Part shown: positions 1 through 11,830 of the stretch, in pieces
Layout: each line of letters starts with the position of its first letter
How positions within the stretch are numbered: position 1 is the stretch's first letter
DNA from: Platerodrilus igneus
Taxonomy: Eukaryota; Arthropoda; Insecta; Coleoptera; Lycidae
DNA length: 64,000 bases
Reading direction: 5' to 3'
NCBI GenBank assembly: GCA_036346225.1
Contig: JARFIW010001469.1
Location: 10,262,001 to 10,326,000, forward strand
The notes under the pieces: model-generated
Databases searched by the model: none
What the model saw: only the letters and a program-made list of their open reading frames with translations
Told to the model about the DNA's origin: nothing
Translations under genes and position numbers: made by a program

Positions 1-1840
1 GTTATTTGTTTTGCTCATAACTTTTTATTGAGAGGTGGGCAAACGAAAATTTATGTTGGGTAAACGTGGGCACATCATGGGCAAACCAATTGTATGTGTA
101 TTTTGAACAATTTCGCAATTGGGGTGCTAACTTCACGGTTTCGCAAATTTTTTAATTTGGCTATAACTTTTTTTAAAAAAGTGGGCAAATAAAATTTTGT
201 GTTGGGCAAACGTGGGCAAATCGTGGGCAATCAAATTCTACTATCGAATTGAAGAATTTTTTGCATGGGATGCTGGATTAAAATTTTTCTCCATTTTTTG
301 TTTGCTCATACCTTTTTATTGGGAGGTGGCCAAACGAAAATTTGTGTTGGGCAAAGGTGGGCAAATCATAGGCAAACGAATTTTATGTACATTTTCAAAA
401 ATTTCGCAATTGGGGTGCTAACTTCACGGTTTCCCAATTTTTTTATTTGGCTATATTTTTTTTTTAAAAGGTGGGCAAATAAAAAGTTGTGTTGGGCAAA
501 CGTGGGCAAATCGTGAGCAATCAAATTCTACTGACAAATTGAAGAATTTTTTGCTTGGTGGTGCTAGATTAAAATTTTGCTCCATTATTTGTTTTGTTCA
601 TAACTTTTTATTGGGAGGTGGGCAAACGAAAATTTGTGTTGGGCAAACGTGGACAAATCGTGGGCAAATGAATTTTATGTACATTTTCAAAAATTCCGCA
701 ATTTGGGGTGCTAACTTCACGGTTTCCCAATTTTTTTATTTGACTATAATTTTTTTTTAAAAGGTGGGCAAATAAAAATTTGTGTTGGGCAAACGTGGGC
801 AAATCGTGGACAATCAAATTCTACTATCGAATTAAAAAATTTTTGCATGGGGGTGCTGGATTAAAGATTTGCTCCATTTTTGTTTTGCTCATAACTTTTT
901 ATTGGGAGGTGGGCAAACGAAAATTTGTGTTGGGCAAACTTGGGCCAATTGTGGGCAAACGAATTTTATGTACATTTTAAAAATTTCGCAATTGGGGTGC
1001 TAACTCCACGGTTTCCCAATTTTTTTATTTGGCTATAACTTTTTTTAAAAAAGTGGGCAAATAAAAATTTGTGTTGGGCAAACATGGGCAAATCGTGGGC
1101 AATCAAATTCTACTATCGAATTGAAGAATTTTTGCATGGGGGTGCTGGATTAAAATTTTTCTCCATTTTTGTTTGCTCATAACTTTTTATTGGGAGATGG
1201 CCAAACGAAAATTTGTGTTGAGCAAACGTGGGCAAATCATGGGCAAACGAATTTTATGTACATTTTCAAAAATTTCGCAATTGGGGTGCTAACTTTACGG
1301 TTTCCCAATATTTTTATTTGGCTATAATTTTTTTTAAAAGGTGGTCAAATAAAAAGTTATGTTGGGCAAACGCGGGCAAATTGTAGGCAATCAAATTCTA
1401 CTATCGAATTGAAAAATTTTTTGCATTGTGGTGCTGGATTAAAATTTTGCTCCATTTTTTGTTTTGTTCATAACTTTTTATTGGGAGGTGGGAAAACGAA
1501 AATTTGTGTTGGGCAAACGTGGGCAAATCGTGGGCAAATGAATTTTATGTACATTTTCAAAAATTCCGCAATTGGGGTGCTAACTTCACGGTTTCCCAAT
1601 TTTTTTATTTGACTAATTTTTTTTTTAAAAGGTGGGCAAATAAAAATGTGTTGGGCAAACGTGGACAAATCGTGGGCAATCAAATTCTACTGACGAATTG
1701 AAGAATTTTTTGCATGGTAGTGCTGGATTAAAATTTTACTGCATTTTTGTTTTGCTCATAACTTTTTATTGGGAGGTGGGCAAACGTGAGCAAACGAATT
1801 CTATGTACGTTTTCAAAAATTTCCCGTTTGAGGGTGCCAA
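1..1840. repeat. Satellite A: ~290-bp dimeric tandem repeat, ~6.3 units
   Basis: The phrase GGGGTGCTAACTTCACGG recurs near 121, 412, 705, 994, 1283 and 1574, giving a period of 289-293 bp. The array begins outside the window and ends in a degenerate unit near 1831, after a shortened 257-bp step. Each unit contains two related halves of about 145 bp. Both halves start with GTGGGCAAAYRAAAATTTGT, GTTGGGCAAACGTGGGCAAA and TCGTGGGCAA, both contain GGGGTGCT, and then they diverge. The array is therefore a dimeric higher-order repeat. Short open frames on both strands inside it repeat once per unit and are by-products of the repeat, not genes. Confidence 0.95.
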
Positions 1841-4394
1841 CTTCACGGACCTCTCTCTTACGGGTTCAGATATCACAATGGTGAGCGTACAATTTGAAAA
1901 ACTCTGTATACGATCCGTAATTTATGCTTGTTGAACAACTTGAATTAAATCAAGAATAAAAGAACTACTTTTCTTTTGAATTTTTGGGATTATTCCATAT
2001 TTAAAATATCACTTTAAACAAATAAAATATTGCTGTTGCTTCTTGGTTATTTTTTATTGCTGGCTTTGGCAAAACAATTCGAATATTATTTACTTATTCA
2101 TTTGTTTATGGGTAAGATCATTGTTTCCATCCATAACTTTTTGTTTGTTAGCTCCTGAGTAATTAGTGCCGTAAAATTGAAAGTGTATTGAAGAAATCGA
2201 TTAAATAATGGATTATTTAGTATGGTAAGAAATTCAGAAAATTACATATTGGTTCATTCTTTAATGAGCGTTTTAAAAATGACCAAGACGTAATTAGATT
2301 AAAATAAGAAGGTTGATTTAATTATAAAATGTTGTAATATGGTTTTCTTTTTAAGGTGTAGAAAAAATTTGGAACTGATTACTGTCAGTTTAGCCGAAAA
2401 AAGTTACGGTTTTATATACACTCCCAGGTTTACAAATTTTTTTTAGAAGCACAATTATACAAAAGTTTGCAAAAATAAACTTTAGTTCAAGTGACACGTA
2501 TACTTCAATTAATTATTGATTTTCTTAACAAGTTTCCACACTTAATTCATTCACATATTGCGGGAAAAAAATGAAACGCGTAATTACACTAGCGAGCGGT
2601 AGTAAAATTTTAAATATGTACAAACCTTTTACCAAAAAAGAACAGCATTATCCCTCGTACAAAACCCAAAAATTAAATATGTATGCACACAAATAACCCA
2701 AGGGGTTAGTAATTTAATTGGAAACGAGTTAACATTCCACGACTGCACAACGGGAGATGAGCAACGACTGATTGCCATACTATGATATCTACGTCATGAA
2801 CTTCCGGCTTAAAGGGGCGGATCTGTCTGTCTGCCCTCTTCGATTTCCGATATACTACAACAATACGCCCACGCTTGAACATATGGCATACAAGAATTTC
2901 TCAATTTCTTTTCAGAAACAAATAATTAGATACGGGAAATTTAGAGAGCTTCACTAGTCCTTTCAACAAGTTAAAAATAACATTTCACGACCTTCATAAC
3001 TACCGCATTATAAGAATCACATGCAGTTGCAATACAAAATAAAAAAGCGACTATCGAGTACACAGTAGCAAGTCAATTTCTAGTATCTTTTCGAAGGTCG
3101 AATTTCGGTACTTTAATAAATTACGCAATCACCTGTTAACGAAAACGATGTTTGTATATCTTATACAGACGGGCGAAAACCGGGTGGGTCATCGAACCCT
3201 TAACAATACCAAACCAAAACAAGATACAACACATACAATAAAAATAACCCACGTACCATAATTTTGAAGTTAATTTTTCTATTATTAGGTGCAGTGGTTG
3301 TGGTTTCCATGCGAACGGCCATAGTAATATTATCACAGATAGTTGCACTTTGTTAGGGGTGTGGTATGTCTAATCTAATGTTATGGCACTGATTTGAATG
3401 TCATTTCATTATTATCACGTCACTTGATTATTTAAATCAGGCCAGTGTGTTTTAACAAAGGCCTAAGTCGTAGGGGCACCCGGACGACGTGAATCACCTT
3501 AAAGTTGCGTTAGATGCGCCACTCCCCGCACTAAGCGGACACCATCTTGCTGTGCCCGTCAAAGCGGTTCGCCAAATTGTCGCGAGAGGCCTCTTTACGA
3601 TGCGCGGCGCTCCATTCTATTCAAAGCGTCTCGAAATATAATACGATTGCAGTTTCACTGTTTCAAATGTGAAACGTTGTGCGTTTTTGAAACACGCATT
3701 AAATATTATTATTTATAAAACTCGATAATATGCAACCGATAATTAGTGAATGTAACATAACCTTACGTCGGCATTTACATTTACGGCGCAGCTTTTTAAA
3801 AATTCGCCCGATTTTTATGCATTCAGGCACTTTATTACATATAGGGAAAAATAAGGTCAATAAAAACCACTACAAAATCACAACGACCCTCGTACACCAT
3901 TTTCAAGCTTAGAATTGTATGCCCTCGAGATACCGTAGAAGTTGCACAAAAAATTCAGTACAATTCTAGTTAAAAGCAGTTTTCTTTTCAATTTCCAAAC
4001 GCCCCATTGCGTCATCTGATTGTGAAACGTGAATGAATGTTTGTCAATTGTAGTTGTTATTGACATTTGGCGTTAAAAATCATTTCTATTGTAAATTTTC
4101 GCACACGTTTCAAAACAAAGCTTTATTATAAGGTGAAGCGAATTTGTTTGGTTGTTACTGCTTGCTTTATATCGACGATTAAACCATTAAAGCTTGAGTT
4201 TTTTCCTGCGCCTTTCAATATATTAACCGTTGGGTTATTAATAAAGTGACAAAAATAGCAAACAGTATTTTTTCAAAAAATTTTATCCAAAAGTTAAAGC
4301 TACAGCCTACGTTGAATCCATGATTAAAAGGGCTATGCCAATTTGTTGACAAACTAATAATATTTTAAAAGAGCATGTACTATTTTTTAATCAA
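1841..4394. other. Unannotated stretch between the two satellites
   Basis: I see no gene, RNA or mobile-element end here. Composition is AT-rich apart from a more GC-rich patch with several CpGs at about 3465-3640. Open frames are under 90 codons, start at random methionines and show no recognisable motif. Confidence 0.6.
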
Positions 4395-6840
4395 ATGCGG
4401 CCAGAATGTGTGAATGCGGCCACTTGGGTTTAATCATATTCCCCCAAAATTTTTATTTTTTGCCATCCCCTTCCACCGCTTTTTAAAAAATGTCTAAAAA
4501 CTCAACAAATATTGTGCGGCCACTCAGTATACGTGCCGCCACATGCGATTTATTGCAAGAACGTAAAATTGTAATTTTCTACCCCCCTCCCCCTCAACCC
4601 CAACTAGAGAAAATTTAAAAAAACTGAAACAGTCAAACAATATTGTGTGGCCACTCAGTATAGGTGCGGCCACATGCGTTCTAATCTAAGAACGTAACAT
4701 TTTAATTTTCTACCCCTCCTCCTCCTCCTCCTCATCAACAACTCACAAAAATTGAAGAAAACCTGAAACAGTAGACCAATATTGTGCGGCCACTCAGTAT
4801 AAGTACGGCCACATGCTTTTATTGTAAGAACATAAAATTTTAATTTTCTACCCCTCCCCTGAACCCCAACTAGAAAAAATTAAAGAAAACCTGAAACAGT
4901 CGACCAATATTGTGCGGCCACTCAGTATAGGTGCGGCCACATGCGTTCTATTCTAAGAACGTAACATTTTAATTTTCTACTCCCCCCCCCCCTCAACAAC
5001 TAGCAAAAATTGAAGAAAACCTGAAACAGTTGACCAACATTGTGCGACCACTCAGTATTAGGAGTGCGGCCGACATGCGTTCTATTGCTAAAAACGTAAC
5101 ATTTTAATTATCTAACACCCCTCCCCCTCATCAACAACTAGCAAAAATTCAAGAAAATCTGAAACAGTCGACCAATATTGTGCGGCCACATGCGTTTTAT
5201 TGTAACAACGTAAAATTTTAATTTTCTACCCCTCCTAATCCCCACCTTGAAAAAATTTAAGAAAACCTAAAACAGTCGACCAATATTGTGCGGCCACTCA
5301 GTATAGATGCGGCCTACATACGTTTCATTGTAAGAACGTAAAATTTTAATTTTCTAGACACCCCACCCAACTAGAAAAAATTGAAGAAAAGCTGAAACAG
5401 TTGACCAATATTGTGCGGTCGCTCAGTATAGGTTCCACCGCATGAATTCTATTGTAAGAAGGTAAAATTTTAATTTTCTCACCCCCCAACCCCAACTACA
5501 AAAAATTGAAAAAAAAACTTAAACAGTCGAACAATATTGTGTGACCACTCAGTATAGGTGCGGCCACATGCGTTCTATTCTAAGAACGCAACATTTTAAT
5601 TTTCTCCCCACCCCTTCATCAACAACTAGCAAAAATTGAAGAAAACCTGAAACAGTAGACCAATATTGTGCGACCACATGCGTTCTATTGTAAGAACATA
5701 AAATTTTAATTTTCTACCCCTCCTCTCATCCCCAACTAGAAACAATTAAAGAAAACCTGAAACAGTTGACCAACATTGTGCGACCACTCAGTTTAGGAGC
5801 GGCCGCATGCGTTCTATTCTAAAAACGTAACATTTTAATTATCTAACACCCCTCCCCCTCATCAACAACTAGCAAAAATTCAAGAAAATCTGAAACAGTC
5901 GACCAATATTGTGCGGCCACTCAGTATAGGAGCGGCCGCATGCGTTTTATTGTAACAACGTAAAATTTTAATTTTCTACCCCCTCATCCCCAACTTGAAA
6001 AAATTTAAGAAAACCTAAAACAGTCGACCAATATTGTGCGGCCGCTCAGTATAGGTGCGGCCACATACGTTTTATTGTAAGAACGTAAAATTTTAATTTT
6101 CTACTCCCACCTTATCCCCAACTAGAAAAAATTAAAGAAAACCTGAAACAGTCGACCAATATTGTGCGGCCACTCTGTATAGGTGTGGCCCCACATGAAT
6201 TCTATTGTAAGATGGTAAAATTTTAATTTTCTAGCCCCCCCCCACACTAGAAAAATTGAAGAAAACCTGAAGCAGTCGTCCAATATTGTGCGGCCACTCA
6301 TTATAGGTGTGGCCACCTGAGTTCTATTGTAAGATGATAAAATTTTAATTTTCTAAACCCACCCAACCCCAACTAGAAAAAATTGAGGAAAACCTGAAAC
6401 AGTCGAACAATATTGTGCGGCCACTCAGTATAGATGCCACCACATGCGTTCTATTGTAAGAACGTAAAATTTTAATTTTCTATTCCCGTCTTACCCCCAA
6501 CTAGAAAAAATTGAAGAAAACCCAAAACAGTTGACCAATATTGTGCGGCCACTCAGTATAGGAGCGGCCGCATGCGTTCTATTGTAAGAAGGTAAAATTT
6601 TAATTTTCTAGACACCCCACCCAACTAGAAAAAAATTGAAGGAAAGCTGAAACAGTTGACCAATATTGTGCGGTCATTCAGTAGGTTCCACCGCATGAGT
6701 TTTATTGTAAGAAGGTAAAATTTTAATTTTCTAAACCCTCCCCCCACCCCAACTAGAAAAAATTGAGGAAAAAAGATGATAAAATTTTAATTTTCTAGAC
6801 CACCCAACTAGCAAAAATTGACGAAAACCTGAAGACTTCC
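4395..6840. repeat. Satellite B: ~127-bp tandem repeat, about 18 units
   Basis: The phrase ATTGTGCGGCCACTCAGTAT followed by RGTGCGGCCACATGCG recurs near 4511, 4642, 4781, 4909, 5039, 5176, 5284, 5410, 5534, 5663, 5774, 5908, 6032, 6161, 6283, 6412, 6539 and 6664. Spacing is mostly 122-139 bp. Each unit then has a TAAAATTTTAATTTTCTA stretch, a C-rich tract and AACTAGAAAAAATTGAAG. The units at about 5176 and 5663 lack the ~18-bp ACTCAGTATAGGTGCGG part and are about 108-111 bp long. The units at both ends are degenerate or truncated. A short minus-strand open frame at 6122-6316 is a repeat by-product. Confidence 0.95.
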
Positions 6841-7057
6841 GAACTGCTCAAACTGTTAAAATCATTCAATTTCACTTTTATTTTATGTATTTATGAAGTT
6901 TATAATTATTTTTGCTTGTAAATATTAAACAAATATTCAAGCCCAGTCTACATGCTTTCACACGCCGCCCACCCGAACGATAACAAGCGGCGTCCAACGT
7001 GATTGGGCCGTCTTCACAGAAGAATTTGCAAACAGCGACCTTGCAAGAACCACCATC

Positions 7058-8340
7058 ATGCCCGAGACGAGTCAAACCACATCACACGTCCAGCAGGACA
7101 CCAACCCGCCCCCTCCAACTCAAGAGGTCACACAACCACCAACAGTTCTGGGACTGTAACAACTCAGTGGCGCTCAACAAACACAACCAACCGACAAAAT
7201 GGTCACAATCAAGACGCTCGTGGAAGACTTGTACCACGTCACCACAGCCACCTCCGAAGCAGAGAAACCTACATTCTTTGGCACCCTTCTGGAGGATCCC
7301 GCAGAATTCGTTCAACAGACGGAAGCGATCGATGCGGATGTACCTACAACAACCGCTCAATTTCGAGGCCAAGCAGCCACATAGTGGGAAGCATACGCAA
7401 TGTTCCAACCCACCTATAGCGAATTCAAAAGGTTATTTCTGGACAAGCACGATAGTCCAACCATTAAAACCAAAATAACCTCCCAGTACTATGGACAGAA
7501 GCAGATGGCATCTCAACCAGTAGCCGCCTTCCTTGACACTAAGGTACTACAAACTCGCCGCCTAAAACTAGACACCAACCAAGACATACAGCCGTTCACG
7601 GACCTCCTCCTGCTGACACTGAGGACCCTAATTTAGTATCACATGCCGACGACATTAGGGAAATGATCACCCGCCTCACAAAAATCAAAAAACGTGAAAG
7701 AGGCAGCAAACGGGACAACCGTCCCCAGGCCAGGAACCAGATTTCCACAAACAACGAAGCAGCTACCAAGATGTCGCTTCTGCCCTCAAAGGCACTGGCT
7801 CCGAGACTGTCCAACTAGAAACTGGGGAAACGACACCCCGACCGAGCCACGCCAGACTACAGCCCGGTCAGGCGAAACGAACTGGCGCGGTTAAACATCA
7901 CCCACGATGACCCACTACCAAGGATCCCCGTCACCATACAGAAAATAAACTTCGACGCATTACTAGATACAAGGAGCATAGACGAGTATGACTAGGGAAG
8001 ATCGCATATCCACAGGTTCGCGGGTAGAGCCCTATCATTTCTCCGCCTGTCTAGCCGAAGCAGGGAGAGAAATGGCAATCAAAGGCAAGTTTCGCACGCC
8101 ATTCACCCTTGGATAAGTGGTGGGCCACGAAACATTCTTAGTAGTAGCAAACCTCGCTGAGGATATCATTCTGGGTGAATCTTGGCTTCAACGCCAGAAG
8201 GTGGTGATGGATTACGAACACGACTCCATACATTTCGGAGCACATAACCGTAAGACGCTCCACTGGAACTTAACATGCAGACCACGAGCTAACCATGCAC
8301 CCCTCGTCGATCTGCCCAATTATGTGCAAGAAGCACAATC
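7058..8340 (+). pseudogene. Ty3/gypsy-like gag-protease remnant
   Basis: One frame runs from the ATG at 7058 to about 7894 with in-frame stops near 7157, 7382 and 7634. It reads as a capsid-like Gag; the tract ending FRGQAAT before the stop and PTYSEFKRLF after it is typical of insect LTR-element capsids. Near 7765-7815 is a zinc-knuckle-like CRFCPQRHWLRDC, spaced C-x2-C-x3-H-x4-C, one residue short of the usual form. After a frameshift near 7894 comes a retropepsin-like segment with DALLDTRS, where the usual DTG/DSG is degraded, then EDIILGESWLQ, the protease C-terminal ILGxxWL signature. Reverse transcriptase and integrase are absent: at about 8340-8350 the sequence passes into LTR-type sequence. 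Gag plus retropepsin is well supported; the Ty3/gypsy assignment is inferred. Confidence 0.75.
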
Positions 8341-8349
8341 AGAAAGGCA

Positions 8350-9406
8350 TATTAAAGTTAAATTTTGGAGATTGGATATTTTTGGTTGTAAATTGGACAA
8401 GAAGAGATTTTGAGTAGCGGCATGCATGGCAGACATGGTGATTCGACCGAGGAGTTATTCGATGCACTGAGGACCTACTAGAGGTCAGCATCTCCAAGGG
8501 GCTAGTTGGTGGACCACATGCAGAAGGTATCTACAGGTAGGCCATTGTATTGAACATTGAATGGTGAATATTTCCATGGTGTTGGTGACTATTTTTGATT
8601 TGTGCTTTGGTGTGTTTTCTATTATTTGATATTTTATGAACAGACATTTATGAGACTTAAAATGAATTTGATTTTTGAAGGTCAAGAATAATTATTTAAT
8701 TTACAGATAACCAGGAGATGTTGTAAAGAGGTATAGAGAGCTTATTAATATTTGGTAGTGCAGTAGATTTGTATGCACATTTAAAGAGTTTTACTAGGAG
8801 CTCATGATAAGACAAAAGGTTAACGTAAGGTATGAGGAACGCCCTCTTACTTTAATAAAAATATGTGTTTAAAAGGTTATCGATTTGCATATTATTGTTA
8901 TAAAATTATCGACCACAGGAGTGTACATAAAGAAATGGTGTTTTTGAAAATGTAATACTGATCTTATATAAATAGAGTGTGATATATTTTGTTGAGTTAT
9001 TTTTGAGTGTGTGATTGTAGGGTGTGAATTTCTATTTAAGTTTTAGCATGGTGATATTGAACGGGAGATTTTAGATTTAACAGGTAGGTGTCTGGTAATT
9101 TTAAGGAATTATATAGCTAGTAGATAAAGAAGTGGAGAGCAGCCGAGGGCGATTCAACAGCGAAACAACACCATAAATTATCCAATTCGTAGGGGCTCGA
9201 TCAGAAGCTTAACTACACAATATTATGACCCCAAAGTGTGAGGCACGAATATTGGAACCTAACCAATAAAACCACACAGTATTATGACCTTCCAACGCTG
9301 GGGCACGATTTTTACAGATAACCTCACACTATTATGGCACCTAAGTTGTGGGACTCGAATTAATTTTAAGTTAGAGATAACGAACAGGTAAACCTCACAA
9401 TAGTAT

Positions 9407-9410
<4 letters not shown>
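8350..9410 (+). repeat. 3' part of an LTR plus four tRNA-Lys-PBS-like modules
   Basis: The stretch 8350-9130 is a diverged copy of 57965-58640; shared landmarks are GCATGCATGGCAGAYATGG, GGCTAGTTGGTGGA versus GAGCTAGGTAGTGGA, and ATTTGATATTTTATGAACAG. Both copies contain an AAATAGAGTGTGATATATTT block, preceded here by TTATA. From about 9150 to 9360 come four modules spaced about 55 bp apart. The clearest reads CACACAGTATTATGACC then CCAACGCTGGGGCACGA, similar to the primer-binding site complementary to tRNA-Lys, TGGCGCCCAACGTGGGGC. The segment ends at an (AT)n tract. Its 5' part is missing where it meets the gag-protease remnant. Confidence 0.7.

Positions 9411-9413
<3 letters not shown>

Positions 9414-9462
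<49 letters not shown>
9414..9462. repeat. (AT)n microsatellite between two LTR copies
   Basis: Perfect (AT)n for most of its length. The PBS-module side of a plus-strand LTR copy lies to its left and the PBS-module side of a minus-strand copy lies to its right. Confidence 0.95.
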
Positions 9463-9464
<2 letters not shown>

Positions 9465-11359
9465 CGATGTATAAACAAGAATTGGAATTATCGTTCTCCG
9501 ACGTTGGGCCGTTTTATTAATATTGCTATGCTCCCTAAATTATTCGCGCCCCATCATTTGGTCGACATATAAATATTTCTTTGTATTAACTGGATTTATC
9601 AATCTCGGACGTTAGGCTGTCATATAAATATTGCTATGAACTCCCTCCAGGAACTTAACTGGATTTTATCGTGTCTCGACCTTGTCGACCAATAACAAAA
9701 TTTGATATGTTACCGCCTTACTCGTTATCAATTTCGTATTCAACTTATAGCTCCTCCTTGATTGTTTAAATTATCAAATCACTCCCATTAACTTTATCTT
9801 ATGACCTCGACTAGCATTTATTTGGAATTATAAAATTCAGTTTTATATAATGAAACAAATATTATGTACAGTTTTTGTAAATTATTTAAAATACATTTTT
9901 CAATTAATTAATGTGGTAAATCTCATTTATCAAAAATCATATACTTTTTAATCAAACCCAAAGTCACCAAAAAAACCTATTATTTTATAAAAAGAAGTGT
10001 GGAACGTTCAAAACCTCTTATCATATCACGCACTTTATACGTATGCAAGTCCTCTTTTTGTTGACTTTTTCACATTCATTTATATTAAGCAAATTCAATA
10101 TTCAAATAAAAAAATAGAAAAAAATGTCTTATAACTAAAAATCTGACCTAGTCTATGTTCTTCGCATTGACACATCCATAATCAGCTAGTATTTCCCATG
10201 CATTAAGCCATCCATTTGAATAAAATTTATTTTCCCCCAATTCAGGATTATTACATGCCCTTTCGAAATATTGTCTATCCACACGCTTGAACCATTGCAT
10301 TTAAATTATTGCCATCACCCTCTGGACTACCATTATTAACATACTTATGCACCCTAATTTATTGTCATCTCATTCAGACTTATTACTTCTTATCAATTTC
10401 CCCAAACTTAGAATACCATCTATTCTCCCCGGACTCAGAAGCCCTATTATTATTGTGCTTTAGTTTAAATAAATTCCCTAAAATCTACTTACGTTTAATC
10501 GGCAATCGTAATTTCATCTTCGCACTTATACAATTTTTCACTTTAAATTATTATTACGTATCACACTTTATTTCAGAGTGGCGCACCTTGGCCTTTGTTG
10601 AGTTGAAAACTGAGTTCGTTGTCACTGTACCTGTTAATATATCATTGATCTCCTACTCCGTCAGTGGGTATGGTCTACAAACTCGTCGCTCCTTTTAACC
10701 AATCAAATATTTGCATGTAAAGTAGTTTCTGATGTAATTTTCTATGCTTTCAAATAATTGTTGCCTGCTCGCAGCTGTCTTGTTATCAAACATGCGGCGT
10801 TTTGACGAATCTAATCGCTTTTCCATAAACAACTGATGCAATTCGACTTTTAATTTTCATATATGCATGTTATTTACACCATTTTTAATCACCTCTCTTT
10901 ATCAAAGTTCTTAACTACTTGTACGCATTTACCCTATGCTTCTCGAAGCTCTATTTCTTATCTCCGTATTAACCTAATTGTTTGGAACTCTTTTAAATGC
11001 GTGTTTAATTACGCTTTATTATGTTTGCTTATAAAATACGCGTGCTTCCACTGAAAAATATTATTATCTGCCTTACCTAAATTAACTAAAACTCTATCTA
11101 CATGGTGTTAAATATCTCCTATTTACCTAATGCATGTCTTCCTTATTCCTACGCTAACTATGCGTCTTCCTATGTTTATTTGCGTCGCTTAAAACTACTT
11201 ATACTTTATATACAGGGTGTTGACTGCTTACTATTTACAAACTATCCCCATTTCTCAATTCTTTACTAAATAAATGCAGTTTTTTGCTGCCTATGGTAAT
11301 TTCTCATTTCTAAACGACCTTTACTATAAAGTACACGCTTAAACAACCCCTTATCACAG

Positions 11360-11361
<2 letters not shown>
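9463..11361 (-). mobile_element. LTR copy K-A in (AT)n, with three PBS-like modules
   Basis: Read on the minus strand, the LTR starts at 11361 with TGCTGTGATAAGGGGTTGTT and runs to a TAGCA end near 9632, about 1.73 kb. It then carries three modules at about 9605-9628, 9541-9572 and 9501-9520; the last reads ACGGCCCAACGTCGGAG. The copy ends in CATCGCA against (AT)n. It is clearly homologous to 14945-16887: shared blocks include ATTTCGTATTCAACTTATAG and TATACAGGGTGTTGACTGC. No coding capacity is seen. The open frame at 10309-10698 on the plus strand is antisense to the LTR and has no recognisable domain. I read this as a solo LTR with an extended 3' end. Confidence 0.7.

Positions 11362-11421
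<60 letters not shown>
11362..11421. repeat. (AT)n microsatellite
   Basis: A run of about 60 bp of (AT)n lies between the start of LTR copy K-A and a LINE 3' fragment. The minus-strand open frame that includes a run of Tyr-Ile codons is this repeat translated. Confidence 0.97.
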
Positions 11422-11425
<4 letters not shown>

Positions 11426-11830
11426 AAAGCATATGTGTGGAGCACAGCAGTGTACGGCTATGAAATAGGGAATATAGGAGAAGCAGACAGAAAAAAGATG
11501 GAAGTCTTTTAGATTGTTATGCTTCAGGCGATGCATGGCCAGACAAAGTTAATAACAAAGAGGTTCTAGAAATAGTAGGGGAAGAAAGACATCTGTGGAA
11601 AACAAGAAAAAAAAAGAAATAGAAGGACATTAAACGTTCTAAGGCATTTGGAGAATACGGCAGAATATATTACAAGCATGGAAAAAAGAAAGAAAGGTAG
11701 AGGTAGCCCTAGATTAGACTATTGCACGCAGATAGTAAAGATGCAGACTGTGGGAATTTCAAGACATGTGTATGTTAGCTCAAAATAAAAACCATGGAGG
11801 TGTGCAATGATGATGCGTGGTATTTATATA
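11422..11830 (+). pseudogene. LINE 3'-end fragment, APE-type family
   Basis: The sequence begins GAAAGCATATGTGTGGAGCACA, cut into a longer motif found at about 32330-32370 on the minus strand, where it encodes the KAYVWSTALYGCETWT segment downstream of the reverse transcriptase. It continues through the ASWTDKV-like tract (TGGCCAGACAAAGTTAATAA), TAGAGGTAGCCCTAGATTAG and GACTATTGCACGCAGATAG. These also occur at 32050-32330 (reverse strand), 46040-46280 and 49180-49410. Frames are shifted repeatedly. The copy ends near GATGATGCGTGG. It is a 5'-truncated fragment of the LINE annotated at 31950-34790. Confidence 0.8.

Noticed and set aside
197..1934. Short open frames on both strands in satellite A
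   Set aside because: They recur once per repeat unit and have repetitive, low-complexity products; they follow from the repeat.
4395..6840. CRISPR-like look of regularly spaced repeats
   Set aside because: The whole ~127-bp unit is repeated, with no unique spacers, and the genome is eukaryotic.
10309..10698. 129-codon hydrophobic open frame
   Set aside because: Lies antisense in an LTR; the homologous copy at about 15850-16230 does not keep the frame.
11354..11536. Open frame ending in a Tyr-Ile run
   Set aside because: Translation of (AT)n plus an antisense LINE fragment.
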